DNA from: Cupriavidus respiraculi | Lineage (GTDB): Bacteria > Pseudomonadota > Gammaproteobacteria > Burkholderiales > Burkholderiaceae | Reading direction: 5' to 3' | DNA: 64,000 nt | NCBI RefSeq assembly: GCF_914271545.1 | Contig: NZ_CAJZAH010000008.1 | Location: 114,696 to 178,695 of the forward strand | Part shown: positions 55,248 through 64,000 of the stretch, in pieces | Layout of the letters: each line of letters opens with the position of its first letter | Position numbering within the stretch: the first letter of the stretch is position 1 | Made by a program: the position numbers and the translations under genes | The notes under the pieces: model-generated | What the model was told of the DNA's origin: nothing | The model's database searches: none | What the model saw: the letters and a program-made list of their open reading frames with translations, nothing else

Positions 55248-55622
55248 ATGAGCGAGTACGCCTTCTCCGTGTCCGTGCGCACGCAGTACCTGCCGGACCA
55301 GTCCGAACCCGACCGCGGACGCCATGCCTTCGCTTATACGATCACGATCCGCAACACCGGTGAAGTGGCCGCGCAGCTGATCTCGCGGCACTGGGTGATT
55401 ACCGACAGCGACAACGCCACGCAGGAAGTGGCCGGGCTCGGCGTGGTGGGGCATCAGCCCCTGCTCAAGCCGGGCGAGCATTTCGAATACACCAGCTGGG
55501 CCACCATCTCCACGCCGGTCGGGTCCATGAAGGGCGAGTATTTCTGCGTGGCCGAGGACGGCCATCGCTTCGAAGTCCCCATTCCGGAATTCGCGCTGGT
55601 GCTGCCGCGCATGCTCCATTGA
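55248..55622 (+). CDS. apaG: ApaG (Co2+/Mg2+ efflux-associated protein)
   Basis: Encodes 124 aa. VSVRTQYLPDQSEPDRGRHAFAYTITIRN, LISRHWVITDSDN, VVGHQPLLKPGEHFEYTSW and MKGEYFCV are nearly textbook ApaG. It is a fibronectin-III-like fold; its precise biochemical role is unsettled. Divergent from rpe. Confidence 0.96.
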   Translation: MSEYAFSVSVRTQYLPDQSEPDRGRHAFAYTITIRNTGEVAAQLISRHWVITDSDNATQEVAGLGVVGHQPLLKPGEHFEYTSWATISTPVGSMKGEYFCVAEDGHRFEVPIPEFALVLPRMLH

Positions 55623-55654
55623 GCCTGCGCCGTGGCGAGCGCCGCGCGCGGAAC

Positions 55655-55900
55655 CTACGGCGCGGGCGGGCTGTCCTGCTTCTGGGCCGGCTGCGCCTCC
55701 GTGCCGCTCCCGGTGTCGCCGGCGGCGTTGGGCGCGCCCTCGGCGCGGCGCGACGGATGATCGGCCGGCGCCCGCGAGGGACGCGGGTTCTTCTTGGCGG
55801 TGCCCATGGTCCAGACCACGATAAAGACCAGCAGGCACAGCGCGATGAGGGCCTCCAGGCCGAACAGCAGCATCGGGTGCGCTTCGAAGAATTCGCTCAT
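55655..55900 (-). CDS. Small single-pass membrane protein of unknown function
   Basis: Encodes 81 aa. One hydrophobic helix (LLFGLEALIALCLLVFIVVWTMG) is followed by a basic, Pro/Ala/Gln-rich tail. GGAG six bases before ATG 55900 supports this start over the longer frame. No family recognised. It converges on apaG and is divergent from mltA. Confidence 0.65.
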   Translation of the reverse strand: MSEFFEAHPMLLFGLEALIALCLLVFIVVWTMGTAKKNPRPSRAPADHPSRRAEGAPNAAGDTGSGTEAQPAQKQDSPPAP

Positions 55901-56056
55901 GAGTACTCCGCGTCCGGGCGCGCCACGCACGCCTCTGGGCTGCCCCTTGGGGCGACGTCCGGCATTGTAGGGCATCGCCTGCCGGCATCCGCATGCGCGC
56001 ATGGCCGCGCGCGCCCCTTACCGAATCCGACTTAAAGCATCCTCGTATCGAGCAAG

Positions 56057-57214
56057 ATGGCAACTTCCGAACTGGCGAACTACCGCTGCGCATTCCCGCT
56101 TTCCACCTTCGTTCCGGGCCGACGCGCCCGCCGGTGCGCCGGCCTGGCGCTGTCCGTTGCCGCGGCCCTGCTGGCCGGTTGCATGAGCGGCCCCCCGCCG
56201 CGCATCGAGGGCGCGCCGGCTCCGACCACGCCGGTGCCGCCGGTGTCCGGGGCCAAGGGGCAACTGCAGCCCGCCACCTGGAACGAGATCGGCGGCTGGA
56301 CGCAGGACGACGTGCGCGCGGCCTGGCCCGCGCTGCAGGCGAGCTGCCACGCGCTGAAGAAGCGCGCGGAATGGGGGCGCGTCTGCGCGGCCGGGCTGAT
56401 GGTGGATGCCGGCGACCTGAACGCGATGCGCAGCTACTTCGAGTCGAATTTCCAGCCCTATCGCGTGCTCAACGGCGACGGCACCGACAGCGGACTGGTG
56501 ACCGGCTACTACGAGCCCGTGCTGCGCGGCTCGCGCACGCGCCAGGGCGCCTACCAGGTGCCGCTATACCGCAGGCCGGCGCAGCTGGGCAACAAGCCGC
56601 TGCCCCCGCGCGCCGCCCTGCTGCAGAACCCGGCGCTGCGCGGCCATGAACTGGTGTGGGTCGACGACGCGGTGGAGGCGGCCTTCCTGCAGATCCAGGG
56701 CTCTGGCCGCATCCGCCTGACCGATGGCACGGTGATGCGGGTCGGCTATGGCGGCACCAACGACCAGCCGTTCCGCTCCTTCGGCAAATGGCTGCTGGAC
56801 CGGGGCGAGATCACGCCGGCGCAGGCGACCATGCAGGGCATCAAGGCATGGGCCAGGGCCAACCCCGGCCGCGTGGAGGAGATGCTCAACGTGAACCCGC
56901 GCTTCGTGTTCTTCCGCGAGCTGCCCTCCAGCAACGATGGCCCGATCGGCGCGCTGGGCGTGCCGCTGACCGCGGAGCGCTCGATCGCCGTGGATCCGGC
57001 CACCATTCCGCTGGGCGTGCCGGTGTTCCTGTCCACCACCCGGCCGCTGTCGGCCGAGCCCATCCAGCGGCTGATGTTCGCGCAGGACACGGGCAGCGCG
57101 ATCAAGGGCGGCGTGCGCGCCGACTTCTTCTGGGGCGCGGGCGATGCCGCCGGCGAAACGGCCGGCCGCATGAAGCAGGGCGGCCGGATGTGGGTGCTGA
57201 TGCCGCGCGGCTGA
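56057..57214 (+). CDS. mltA: Membrane-bound lytic murein transglycosylase A
   Basis: Encodes 385 aa. Lipobox LLAGC places the lipidated Cys at about residue 42. LVTGYYEPVLRGSR, VEAAFLQIQGSGRIRL, NPRFVFFRE and the 3D-domain AQDTGSAIKGGVRADFFWGAGD with its Asp residues are present. It cleaves peptidoglycan to 1,6-anhydromuropeptides at the outer membrane. The N-terminus before the signal core is longer than usual. Confidence 0.95.
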   Translation: MATSELANYRCAFPLSTFVPGRRARRCAGLALSVAAALLAGCMSGPPPRIEGAPAPTTPVPPVSGAKGQLQPATWNEIGGWTQDDVRAAWPALQASCHALKKRAEWGRVCAAGLMVDAGDLNAMRSYFESNFQPYRVLNGDGTDSGLVTGYYEPVLRGSRTRQGAYQVPLYRRPAQLGNKPLPPRAALLQNPALRGHELVWVDDAVEAAFLQIQGSGRIRLTDGTVMRVGYGGTNDQPFRSFGKWLLDRGEITPAQATMQGIKAWARANPGRVEEMLNVNPRFVFFRELPSSNDGPIGALGVPLTAERSIAVDPATIPLGVPVFLSTTRPLSAEPIQRLMFAQDTGSAIKGGVRADFFWGAGDAAGETAGRMKQGGRMWVLMPRG

Positions 57215-57233
57215 GCTTCGGCGGCGCCGGCGC

Positions 57234-58538
57234 TCAGCGCGGGCGCTGATCGACGATGCGCCGCGCCTTGCCCACCGAGCGCTCGATCCCGCCCGAGGGC
57301 AGCACTTCGATGCCCACGCTCACGCCGATATAAGTCTTGATCTCGTGCGTGAGCGTGGCGCGCGCCTGATGGGCGCGGTCCGGCTCGCTGCCCTGCGCGC
57401 ATTCCACGCGCACCGTCAGCACGTCCAGATGACCGTCCTTGGTGAGCACGCACTGATAGTGCGGGGCGAGCTCGGCGTGCTTCAGGATCAGTTCCTCGAT
57501 CTGCGAGGGAAACACGTTGACCCCGCGGATGATCATCATGTCGTCGGAGCGGCCCGTGATCTTTTCCATCCGGCGGAAGGCCGCGCGCGCGGTGCCCGGC
57601 AGCAGGCGCGTCAGGTCCCGGGTGCGGTAGCGCACGATGGGCAGCGCTTCCTTGGTCAGCGAGGTGAACACGAGCTCGCCGAACTCGCCGTCCGGCAGCA
57701 CCTCGCCCGTGTTCGGGTCGATCACCTCGGGATAGAAGTGGTCTTCCCAGATCGTGGGCCCGTCCTTCGTCTCCGCGCACTCGTTGGCCACGCCCGGTCC
57801 CATCACTTCCGACAGCCCGTAGATATCGACCGCCGAGATGTTCATGCGCTTCTCGATGGCCGCGCGCATTTCCGGCGTCCACGGCTCGGCGCCGAAGATG
57901 CCCACGCGCAGCGACGTGGTGGCCGGGTCGATGCCCTGCCGCTCGAACTCGTCGGCGATCGCCAGCATGTAGCTGGGAGTCACCATGATGACCTCGGGCT
58001 TGAAGTCCTGGATCAGCTGCACCTGCCGCTCGGTCTGCCCGCCGCCGAACGGAATGGCGGTAAGCCCGGCCTTTTCCACGCCGTAGTGGGCGCCCAGGCC
58101 CCCGGTAAACAGCCCGTAGCCATAGCTGATATGCACCTTGTCGCCGCGGCGGGCGCCGGCCGCGCGGATCGAGCGCGCCATCACGGTGGCCCAGGTATCG
58201 ATGTCCTTCAGCGTATAGCCCACCACCGTGGGTTTGCCGGTGGTGCCGGAGGACGCGTGGATGCGCGCCACGCGGTCCTGCGGCACGGCAAACATGCCGA
58301 AGGGGTAGTTCTCGCGCAGATCGTGCTTGGTGGTGAAGGGAAAGCGCGCGAGGTCGGCCAGCGACCGCAGATCGCCGGGGTGCACGCCGGCGGCGTCGAA
58401 CTTGCGGCGGTACACCGGCGAATTCTCGTAGGCGTGGGTCAGCGACCATGTCAGGCGTTGCAGCTGCAATGCCTGCAGCTCGTCGCGGCTGGCGGTCTCG
58501 ATCGGCTCCAGGGGCAGATCGGTCAGGCGCGTGCTCAT
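57234..58538 (-). CDS. paaK: Phenylacetate-CoA ligase
   Basis: Encodes 434 aa. ASSGTTGKPTVVGYT (AMP loop), YGYGLFTGGLGAHYG, YGLSEVMGPGVA, GRSDDMMIIRGVNVFPSQIEE and GKARRIVD are diagnostic of PaaK. It activates phenylacetate to phenylacetyl-CoA. CAGGAGAC precedes the ATG. It ends the operon paaG-paaI-paaK. Confidence 0.96.
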   Translation of the reverse strand: MSTRLTDLPLEPIETASRDELQALQLQRLTWSLTHAYENSPVYRRKFDAAGVHPGDLRSLADLARFPFTTKHDLRENYPFGMFAVPQDRVARIHASSGTTGKPTVVGYTLKDIDTWATVMARSIRAAGARRGDKVHISYGYGLFTGGLGAHYGVEKAGLTAIPFGGGQTERQVQLIQDFKPEVIMVTPSYMLAIADEFERQGIDPATTSLRVGIFGAEPWTPEMRAAIEKRMNISAVDIYGLSEVMGPGVANECAETKDGPTIWEDHFYPEVIDPNTGEVLPDGEFGELVFTSLTKEALPIVRYRTRDLTRLLPGTARAAFRRMEKITGRSDDMMIIRGVNVFPSQIEELILKHAELAPHYQCVLTKDGHLDVLTVRVECAQGSEPDRAHQARATLTHEIKTYIGVSVGIEVLPSGGIERSVGKARRIVDQRPR

Positions 58539-58597
58539 CGATGTCTCCTGCGCGAAGGCGGTGTTGGTTGGTGTGGCTGGCGTTCCGGGCGTCCGGT

Positions 58598-59041
58598 TCA
58601 GGCCGGCTCGGGCCTTGCCACCACCTGTCCCTTGATCTGGGCGGACTTGCCGCGGAACATGGCGACGACGTCGCCGCCGCGGTTGGTGACCCGGATGTCG
58701 TAGATGCCGTGCCGCCCGGACAGGACCTGTTCCGTGGCCTCCGCGGTCAGCACGTCGCCGCCCTGCACGGGCTTGAGAAACTCGATGCTGCAGCCGGCGG
58801 CCACCGTGTTGATGTTGTGGCTGTTGCAGGCAAAGGCGAAGCACGAATCGGCCAGCGTGAACATCAGGCCGCCATGGCAGATGCCATGGCCATTGAGGAA
58901 TTCATCGCGCACCGGCATCGACAGTCGCGCGTAGCCGGGGCCGATCGCCTCGATCGTCATGCCCAGCCAGCGGCTGCACGTGTCGGCGTCATACATGCTC
59001 GCGGCCGCCGCCTGGGCCAGGGCTTGTGGATCTTCGGTCAA
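58598..59041 (-). CDS. paaI: Phenylacetic-acid-pathway hotdog thioesterase PaaI
   Basis: Encodes 147 aa. NGHGICHGGLMFTLADSCFAFACNSH is the PaaI hotdog helix with the catalytic Asp. It rescues CoA by hydrolysing dead-end acyl-CoA intermediates of phenylacetate breakdown. Lies between paaG and paaK with short gaps. Confidence 0.95.
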   Translation of the reverse strand: MTEDPQALAQAAAASMYDADTCSRWLGMTIEAIGPGYARLSMPVRDEFLNGHGICHGGLMFTLADSCFAFACNSHNINTVAAGCSIEFLKPVQGGDVLTAEATEQVLSGRHGIYDIRVTNRGGDVVAMFRGKSAQIKGQVVARPEPA

Positions 59042-59077
59042 GCTGGTCTCCTGCTGGATGTGGGCGAAGCGGCGGCG

Positions 59078-59890
59078 CTATCGGCCGGTGAAGCGGGGCG
59101 CGCGCTTCTCGAGAAAGGCGTTGACCCCTTCCGCGTAGTCCTGCGACTGGCCCAGCTCGCGCTGCAGGTCGCGCTCCATGTCGAGCTGCGCGTCCAGGGT
59201 TTGCGTGGCGCTGGCATACATTGACCGCTTGATCGCGGCGAGCGCCCGTGTGGGCTGGGCCGCCAGCTGGGCGGCCAGCGCCAGTGCCTGCTCGGGCAGC
59301 AGCGGATCGTCCATGGCCTCCCAGATCAGGCCCCATTTCTCGGCCTCATCTGCGCTGAGCTTGTCGCCGGTCATCGCCAGGCCAAGCGCGCGCGCCATGC
59401 CCAGCCGCTTGGGCAGGAACCAGGTCCCGCCCGAGTCCGGCACCAGCCCGATCTTGACGAAGGCCTGGATGAAGAAGGCCGAACGCGCGGCCAGCACGAT
59501 GTCGCAGGCGAGGGCCAGATTGGCGCCCGCGCCCGCGGCGGTGCCGTTGACGGCGGCGATCACCGGCAGCGGCATCGCCTGCAGGCGGCGGATCAGCGGA
59601 TTGAAATGCGAGTCGATCAGGTCGCCCAGGTCCGTCATGCGGCCGGGCGTGAAGTCCAGGTCGGCCAGGTCCTGGCCGGCGCAGAAGCCCCGGCCGGCGC
59701 CCGTCAGGATCAGCGCGCGGGCGCCACCGGCCTCGACGTGGTCCAGCGCGGTGCGCAGCGCGGCGTGCATCTCCCGGGTAAAGCTGTTGAGCTTTTCCGG
59801 GCGGTTCAGCGTGATGGTCGCAACGTGGTCCTGCCAGGCCAGCAGCACGGGGCCTGACGACAGGCTGGCTGGTGCGGGCGCTTCGTTCAT
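59078..59890 (-). CDS. paaG: PaaG: epoxy-phenylacetyl-CoA isomerase
   Basis: Encodes 270 aa. Crotonase blocks FCAGQDLADLD and NGTAAGAGANLALACDIVLAA form the oxyanion hole, and the isomerase Asp is in GLVPDSGGTW, as in E. coli PaaG. It converts ring-epoxyphenylacetyl-CoA to the oxepin. First gene of the operon behind a TetR-type operator. Confidence 0.93.
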   Translation of the reverse strand: MNEAPAPASLSSGPVLLAWQDHVATITLNRPEKLNSFTREMHAALRTALDHVEAGGARALILTGAGRGFCAGQDLADLDFTPGRMTDLGDLIDSHFNPLIRRLQAMPLPVIAAVNGTAAGAGANLALACDIVLAARSAFFIQAFVKIGLVPDSGGTWFLPKRLGMARALGLAMTGDKLSADEAEKWGLIWEAMDDPLLPEQALALAAQLAAQPTRALAAIKRSMYASATQTLDAQLDMERDLQRELGQSQDYAEGVNAFLEKRAPRFTGR

Positions 59891-59962
59891 GGCTTGTCTC
59901 CTGCCGATATCGATATGGTTCCGGGATGACGGTGTGCCGTCATCGGCCATATTCTTAATTAA

Positions 59963-59978
59963 CCGACCAGTCGGTCGG
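59963..59978. promoter_or_regulatory. TetR/PaaR-type operator upstream of paaG
   Basis: CCGACC-AGTC-GGTCGG is a perfect 6-4-6 inverted repeat about 72 bases before the paaG start. It is flanked by AATTAA, which on the minus strand could be the -10, with TTGCCC as -35, so a bound repressor would sit in the spacer. PaaR-type regulators bind ACCGACC-like repeats. No paaR gene is in the window. Confidence 0.7.
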
Positions 59979-60060
59979 GCAATCTTAGCATCAATCGCGA
60001 GGCCGTAGGGCGGGTTGTGCGGCCGCTCTTCCACCCCGGAATCTGCCCCCGGGCCCCCGC

Positions 60061-61080
60061 TCAGGCGCTTGCCCGCGGTCGGGAGGCGCCGGCGCTGGCG
60101 CGCCCGGCACGGACTCTCTCTGCAACCGGCGCCTGCGCCTCGCCTTGCCATTGCAGCTCTTCCGGCGTGACGGCCGGCGACAGGGTGAACGACTCGCGCA
60201 TGTCCCGCACCTCGTCCACGGGTGTCCGCCCGAACAGCCGCTTGAACTCGCGGCTGAACTGCGAGGCACTCTCGTAGCCGACGCGGGCCGCGGCCGAGGC
60301 CGCCGTCGCGCCATCGCGGATCATCAGCAGGCGGGCATGGTGCAGTCGCGTGGACTTGATGTACTGGATCGGCGAAGTCTGCGTGACGGCGCGGAAGTTG
60401 GCGTGGAAGGCCGGGACGCTCATGCCTGCTTCCTCGGCCAGTCCCGACACGTTCAGCGGGCCGGCGAATTCGGTATGGATCTTCTTCAGGGCCCGCGCCA
60501 CGCGGCCGAACCTGCCGTTGTGCGCGAGCGCCGCCCGCATCGCGCCGCCTTGTTCGCCGGTCAGGACCCGGTAGCAGATCTCCCGCACGATCGCGGGCCC
60601 GAGGATCTGCGCATCGACGGGCGAGGTCAGGGACTGCAGCAGCCGCAGGGTCGCATCGGCCAGCGCGCCGTCCAGCGGCGTGGACACGATGCCGGCGGCG
60701 GGCGCCGCGGCGTGATGCCCGGCGGCATCGATCTGGGAGATCAGTTCGGTCAGCTCGATCAGGTCCAGGCGCACGGAGACCGCCAGCATGGGTTCCGCGG
60801 GGGACGCCTGCGTCTCCGTCGAGAAGGGCAGCGGCACCGACAGCACGAGGTAGTGCTGGGCGTCATAGACGTAAACCTCCTCGCCCAGGAAGCCGATCTT
60901 GCGGCCCTGGCAAACGATGACGATGCTCGGCTCGTACAGCACGGGCGTGCGCCCCAGCGGACGGTCCGAGCGCATCAGCCGGACGCTGTCCAGCGCCGAC
61001 TGCGTATAGCCCTCGTTCGGGGCCAGCCGCTGGAGCAGCCTGATCATGCGCGCCTGTGCGGAGTCGATGACGGTCGACAC
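60061..61080 (-). CDS. AraC-family regulator with AraC_N cupin domain
   Basis: Encodes 339 aa from GTG 61080, chosen because GGGAGGA lies five bases upstream; ATG 61110 is the alternative. N-terminal PF06719-type segment (LYEPSIVIVCQGRKIGFLGEEVYVYDAQHYLVLS) and two C-terminal helix-turn-helices (NVSGLAEEAGMSVPAFHANFRAVTQTSPIQYIKSTRLHHARLLM and ASAAARVGYESASQFSREFKRLFGRTP) are complete. It is divergent from two dehydrogenases and likely controls them. Confidence 0.92.
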   Translation of the reverse strand: MSTVIDSAQARMIRLLQRLAPNEGYTQSALDSVRLMRSDRPLGRTPVLYEPSIVIVCQGRKIGFLGEEVYVYDAQHYLVLSVPLPFSTETQASPAEPMLAVSVRLDLIELTELISQIDAAGHHAAAPAAGIVSTPLDGALADATLRLLQSLTSPVDAQILGPAIVREICYRVLTGEQGGAMRAALAHNGRFGRVARALKKIHTEFAGPLNVSGLAEEAGMSVPAFHANFRAVTQTSPIQYIKSTRLHHARLLMIRDGATAASAAARVGYESASQFSREFKRLFGRTPVDEVRDMRESFTLSPAVTPEELQWQGEAQAPVAERVRAGRASAGASRPRASA

Positions 61081-61321
61081 GGTTCCTCCCTTCGCTTCGG
61101 TTGCCGCCATTCTAGCGGCACAACATCGCCGCGCACGGGCCTCGATAGAAATAGGCAATACCGGCATCGGACCGTGTATTTGCCCGCGCGGCTCCCGTAC
61201 CTACCATTGCATCACCGGGCGACGAACAGTCCCGCTCGCCCGACGGCAAGCCGGACACGAGGCCGGCGGCGGCCCGCTGTCCACGGTGCCGTCCCAACCG
61301 ATCCATCAATAGGAGTATGCA

Positions 61322-62062
61322 ATGGCAACCCAAACGGCAGAATCGAAGGTCATCCTGATCACCGGCGCCAGCAGCGGCATTGGGGAAGGCACGGCGCGCC
61401 TGCTCAGCGCACAGGGGCATCGCCTCGTCATCGGCGCCCGGCGCACCGAACGCCTCGAGGAACTCGCCGGCTCGCTGCAGGCCGCGGGCGGCACCGTGCT
61501 CTATCGGGCGCTGGATGTCACCTCCGCGCAAGACATGGACGCGTTCGCCCGCTTCGCGCTGGAATCGTTCGGCCGCATCGACGTGCTGGTCAACAACGCC
61601 GGGGTGATGCCGCTGTCGCCCCTGAACGCACTCAAGCTCGACGAGTGGGACCGGATGATCGACGTCAACGTGCGCGGCGTGCTGCACGGTATCGCTGCGG
61701 TGCTGCCGACGATGGAGCGGCAAGGCGTGGGCCAGATCGTCAACATCTCGTCCATCGGCGGCCACGCGGTCTCGCCCACGGCGGCCGTGTACTGCGCCAC
61801 CAAGTTCGCGGTCCGCGCCATCTCCGATGGCCTGCGCCAGGAGACCGACAAGATCCGCGTGACCGTCGTCAGCCCGGGCGTGGTCGAGTCCGAACTGGCC
61901 GACACCATCTCGGACGACGTCGCGCGCTCCGCGATGCGCGAATTCCGCCGCATCGCCATCACGCCGGATGCCATCGCCCGCGCCATCGCGTATGCGGTGG
62001 AGCAGCCGGCCGACGTCGACGTCAGCGAGATCATCGTGCGGCCGACGGCCAGCCCGTACTGA
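61322..62062 (+). CDS. Short-chain dehydrogenase/reductase (SDR)
   Basis: Encodes 246 aa. NAD(P) motif TGASSGIGEGTAR, VNNAG at about 92-96, catalytic Ser in NISSIGG and Tyr-Lys in VYCATK. The ARR after the second strand (VIGARRTERLEE) suggests NADPH. It resembles YdfG-like oxidoreductases; substrate unknown. AGGAG precedes the ATG. It is divergent from the AraC gene and 39 bases before a second SDR. Confidence 0.92.
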   Translation: MATQTAESKVILITGASSGIGEGTARLLSAQGHRLVIGARRTERLEELAGSLQAAGGTVLYRALDVTSAQDMDAFARFALESFGRIDVLVNNAGVMPLSPLNALKLDEWDRMIDVNVRGVLHGIAAVLPTMERQGVGQIVNISSIGGHAVSPTAAVYCATKFAVRAISDGLRQETDKIRVTVVSPGVVESELADTISDDVARSAMREFRRIAITPDAIARAIAYAVEQPADVDVSEIIVRPTASPY

Positions 62063-62101
62063 GCCATGCAGTTTCCTCTCAACGCACCCAGGAGCAACGC
62101 C

Positions 62102-62863
62102 ATGACATCCCCTCAGGAACAGACCGGCGCGTTCGCCGGCAAGGTCGCCATCATTACCGGCGCCGGCAGCGGCATCGGGCTCGCTACGGCCGAACTGCTG
62201 CACGGGCAGGGCGCCCGCGTCGTCGCGGTGGACCGCAGCGACGATATCGGCCGGCTCGAGCGGCCGGGTTTGGTGCCGCTAGCCGCCGACGTGGCGAAGG
62301 AAGAAAGCGCTAGCCGGGCGGTCGCCGCCGCCATGGAGCGGTTCGGCAGGCTGGACATCCTCGTCAACAACGCCGGCATCATCATCAACAAGCCGCTGAT
62401 CGACATGTCGCTCGACGACTGGAACGGCATCCAGGCGGTGAACGCGACCGGCGCGTTCCTGTTCTCGCGGGAGGCCATGCGGGCGATGGTCCCGGCCGGG
62501 TCCGGCGCCATCGTCAACGTCGGGTCCTACGCCTGCTATCAGGCGTTTCCGCAGATCGCCGCCTATGCCGCGTCCAAGGGCGCGCTGGCGCAACTGACGC
62601 GCGCGCTGTCGCTGGAGGCGATCGAGCACGGTATCCGCGTCAACGCGGTCGGCTCCGGCGATGTGGTGACCAACATCACCAATCATCTCGCGGGGGGCGG
62701 ACCGGCATTCCTGAGCGAGCACGGCAAGAAGGCGCCGATTCGGCGCGCCGCCCAGCCGCGGGAGATCGCCGAGGTGATCGCGTTCCTGGCATCGGAAAAG
62801 GCCAGCTATATCGTGGGCGCGGTCGTCATGGCCGATGGCGGCATGAGCGTCGCGTTGCCCTGA
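62102..62863 (+). CDS. Second short-chain dehydrogenase/reductase (FabG-like)
   Basis: Encodes 253 aa. [26 protein letters not shown], the Ser in NVGSYAC and the YAASK catalytic pair, with Asp in VVAVDRSDD after the second strand suggesting NAD. Ends with [15 protein letters not shown] as FabG/BDH-like enzymes do. AGGAGC before ATG 62102 argues against 62066. The AraC regulator probably controls both SDRs. Substrate unknown. Confidence 0.9.
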   Translation: MTSPQEQTGAFAGKVAIITGAGSGIGLATAELLHGQGARVVAVDRSDDIGRLERPGLVPLAADVAKEESASRAVAAAMERFGRLDILVNNAGIIINKPLIDMSLDDWNGIQAVNATGAFLFSREAMRAMVPAGSGAIVNVGSYACYQAFPQIAAYAASKGALAQLTRALSLEAIEHGIRVNAVGSGDVVTNITNHLAGGGPAFLSEHGKKAPIRRAAQPREIAEVIAFLASEKASYIVGAVVMADGGMSVALP

Positions 62864-62951
62864 AACCGTGCCGGCCCCACCGGGTTCTATGCTCAAATAC
62901 CGCCACGCCGCGTCGGCGCCAGAACATCCGAACCAATCCAACGGAGAACGT

Positions 62952-63728
62952 ATGGCTTACGAAACGATCCTTGTGGAGACCCGGGACCGCGTGGGGCTCG
63001 TCACGCTCAATCGGCCAAAGGCGCTGAACGCGCTCAACGACACCCTGATGGACGAACTGGGCGCGGCGTTGATGGCATTCGACCAGGACGAGGCGATCGG
63101 CTGCATCGTGATCACCGGCAGCGAGCGGGCGTTCGCTGCCGGCGCGGACATCGGCATGATGGCCCAGTACACCTATATGGACGTGTACAAGGGGGACTAC
63201 ATCACCCGCAACTGGGAAACCATCCGCCGCATCCGCAAGCCCGTGATCGCGGCCGTCGCCGGCTATGCGCTGGGCGGGGGATGCGAGCTCGCCATGATGT
63301 GCGACATCGTGATCGCCGCGGAGACCGCCCGCTTCGGCCAGCCCGAAGTCAAGCTGGGCACCATGCCAGGCGCTGGCGGAACCCAGCGGTTGCCGCGGGC
63401 GGTGTCCAAGGCCAAGGCCATGGACCTGTGCCTGACCGCGCGCATGATGGACGCGGCGGAAGCCGAGCGCGCGGGGCTGGTGTCGCGCGTCGTGCCCGCC
63501 GACAAGCTGGTCGACGAGGCGCTGGAAGCGGCCAGGACCATCGCTACCTACTCGCTGCCGGTGGTCATGATGATCAAGGAATCGATCAACGCGGCGTACG
63601 AGACCAGCCTGGCCGAGGGTGTGCACTTCGAGCGCCGGCTATTCCATGCCACCTTCGCCACCGAAGACCAGAAGGAAGGCATGGCCGCTTTCGTCGAAAA
63701 GCGGGCCGCCAACTTCCGGCATCGGTGA
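62952..63728 (+). CDS. Enoyl-CoA hydratase (PaaF/FadB-like crotonase)
   Basis: Encodes 258 aa. Both catalytic glutamates are present, in [15 protein letters not shown] and [22 protein letters not shown], so it should hydrate 2-enoyl-CoA. [29 protein letters not shown] is a typical start. Closeness to paa genes suggests PaaF, but generic beta-oxidation use is equally possible. ACGGAGAAC precedes the ATG; it may be co-transcribed with the SDR genes. Confidence 0.92.
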   Translation: MAYETILVETRDRVGLVTLNRPKALNALNDTLMDELGAALMAFDQDEAIGCIVITGSERAFAAGADIGMMAQYTYMDVYKGDYITRNWETIRRIRKPVIAAVAGYALGGGCELAMMCDIVIAAETARFGQPEVKLGTMPGAGGTQRLPRAVSKAKAMDLCLTARMMDAAEAERAGLVSRVVPADKLVDEALEAARTIATYSLPVVMMIKESINAAYETSLAEGVHFERRLFHATFATEDQKEGMAAFVEKRAANFRHR

Positions 63729-63929
63729 CCGAAGTGGGCAATCCTGCGCCTCGCCATATTTCTGTGACAAAGGTATTGCCAAGGCCGCCAAAGTCCCCTA
63801 ATATTCGCCCCCTCGCAACACGACAGCGGGCCTGCAAGGCAGGCGCGGCGCGGGTTGCGGGGTTGGCAGGGGGTAGTGGCGGGGCAGTTTGACCGGCACT
63901 GCGGCGACGAAAAAAAGTGCGCTGCCCTG

Positions 63930-63958
63930 TTGACGGGAAACGAAAAGATCTACATAAT
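63930..63958 (+). promoter_or_regulatory. Strong sigma-70 promoter, probably of an rRNA operon
   Basis: TTGACG (63930-63935), a 17-base spacer and CATAAT (63953-63958), with an A-tract upstream (63909-63916) that could be an UP element. The following CTCGTTTCTCTGCTGCTGACG and a small GCTGCT/AGCAGC hairpin look like the leader of Burkholderiaceae rRNA operons. The rest lies outside the window. The 150 bases between the hydratase gene and this promoter hold nothing recognisable. Confidence 0.75.
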
Positions 63959-64000
63959 CTCGTTTCTCTGCTGCTGACGAAGCAGCGCCTGGCGAAGCAA

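Overview
The window is high-GC proteobacterial DNA that reads as a Burkholderiaceae chromosome of the Cupriavidus/Ralstonia type. The inference rests on gene order (hemA-prfA-prmC-grxD-ubiX, rpe-gph-trpE-G-D-C, paaG-paaI-paaK), a Bug-type solute-binding protein, phenylacetate genes and an rRNA-operon-like promoter at the right edge. Species cannot be fixed from the sequence alone.

Positions 1-13,000 are accessory. A displaced 3' half of a tRNA-Thr(UGU) gene (632-677), still followed by a terminator, marks the right end of an integrated element that lies mostly left of the window. Next to it, at visibly lower GC than the rest, is a defence locus (973-12,952). It holds five tightly packed + strand genes: an ankyrin-repeat sigma-70 factor, a GHKL (MutL/MORC-like) ATPase, a Z1-domain helicase-like ATPase, a PD-(D/E)XK protein and an AIPR-family protein. 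A DNA cytosine-5 methyltransferase (minus strand) and a divergent Vsr mismatch endonuclease follow. The ATPase/Z1/nuclease/AIPR set is a known type of predicted restriction-like module. The full-length primary-type sigma factor with ankyrin repeats at its head is the unusual part and the best candidate for something undescribed.

From 13.3 kb onward the DNA looks like ordinary chromosome. Positions 13.3-24.7 kb carry a YgjP-like metalloprotease, a small zinc-ribbon protein with a natural C-terminal six-histidine tail, the translation factor EttA, a metallophosphoesterase, a MATE exporter with an HxlR regulator under a perfect 20-bp-arm palindrome, an AMP-forming acid-CoA ligase with a Bug receptor, a ClC channel and a secreted protein. 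Positions 24.7-28.8 kb are a probable lysine-catabolic locus: an Lrp regulator and a DapB-like protein divergent from a lysine/saccharopine dehydrogenase and a piperideine-6-carboxylate/aminoadipate-semialdehyde dehydrogenase. Positions 29-34.3 kb hold hemA, prfA, a lipoprotein, prmC, grxD and ubiX. Positions 34.5-47.5 kb hold mtnN, a three-gene membrane operon (DUF2157, DUF4401, GDYXXLXY), ychF, a UbiH-family hydroxylase, dsbC, acuI, an M61 peptidase, a FUSC-type membrane protein and acylphosphatase.

Positions 47.5-55 kb hold ung and a CYTH phosphatase, then trpC-D-G-E behind gph and rpe. A short leader ORF with three Trp codons in six lies 354 nt upstream of trpE and suggests attenuation. 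Positions 55.2-57.2 kb hold apaG, a small membrane protein and mltA. Positions 57.2-63.7 kb are phenylacetate genes paaK-paaI-paaG under a TetR/PaaR-like operator, then an AraC regulator divergent from two short-chain dehydrogenases and an enoyl-CoA hydratase. The last 70 bases contain a strong sigma-70 promoter that probably drives an rRNA operon beginning outside the window.
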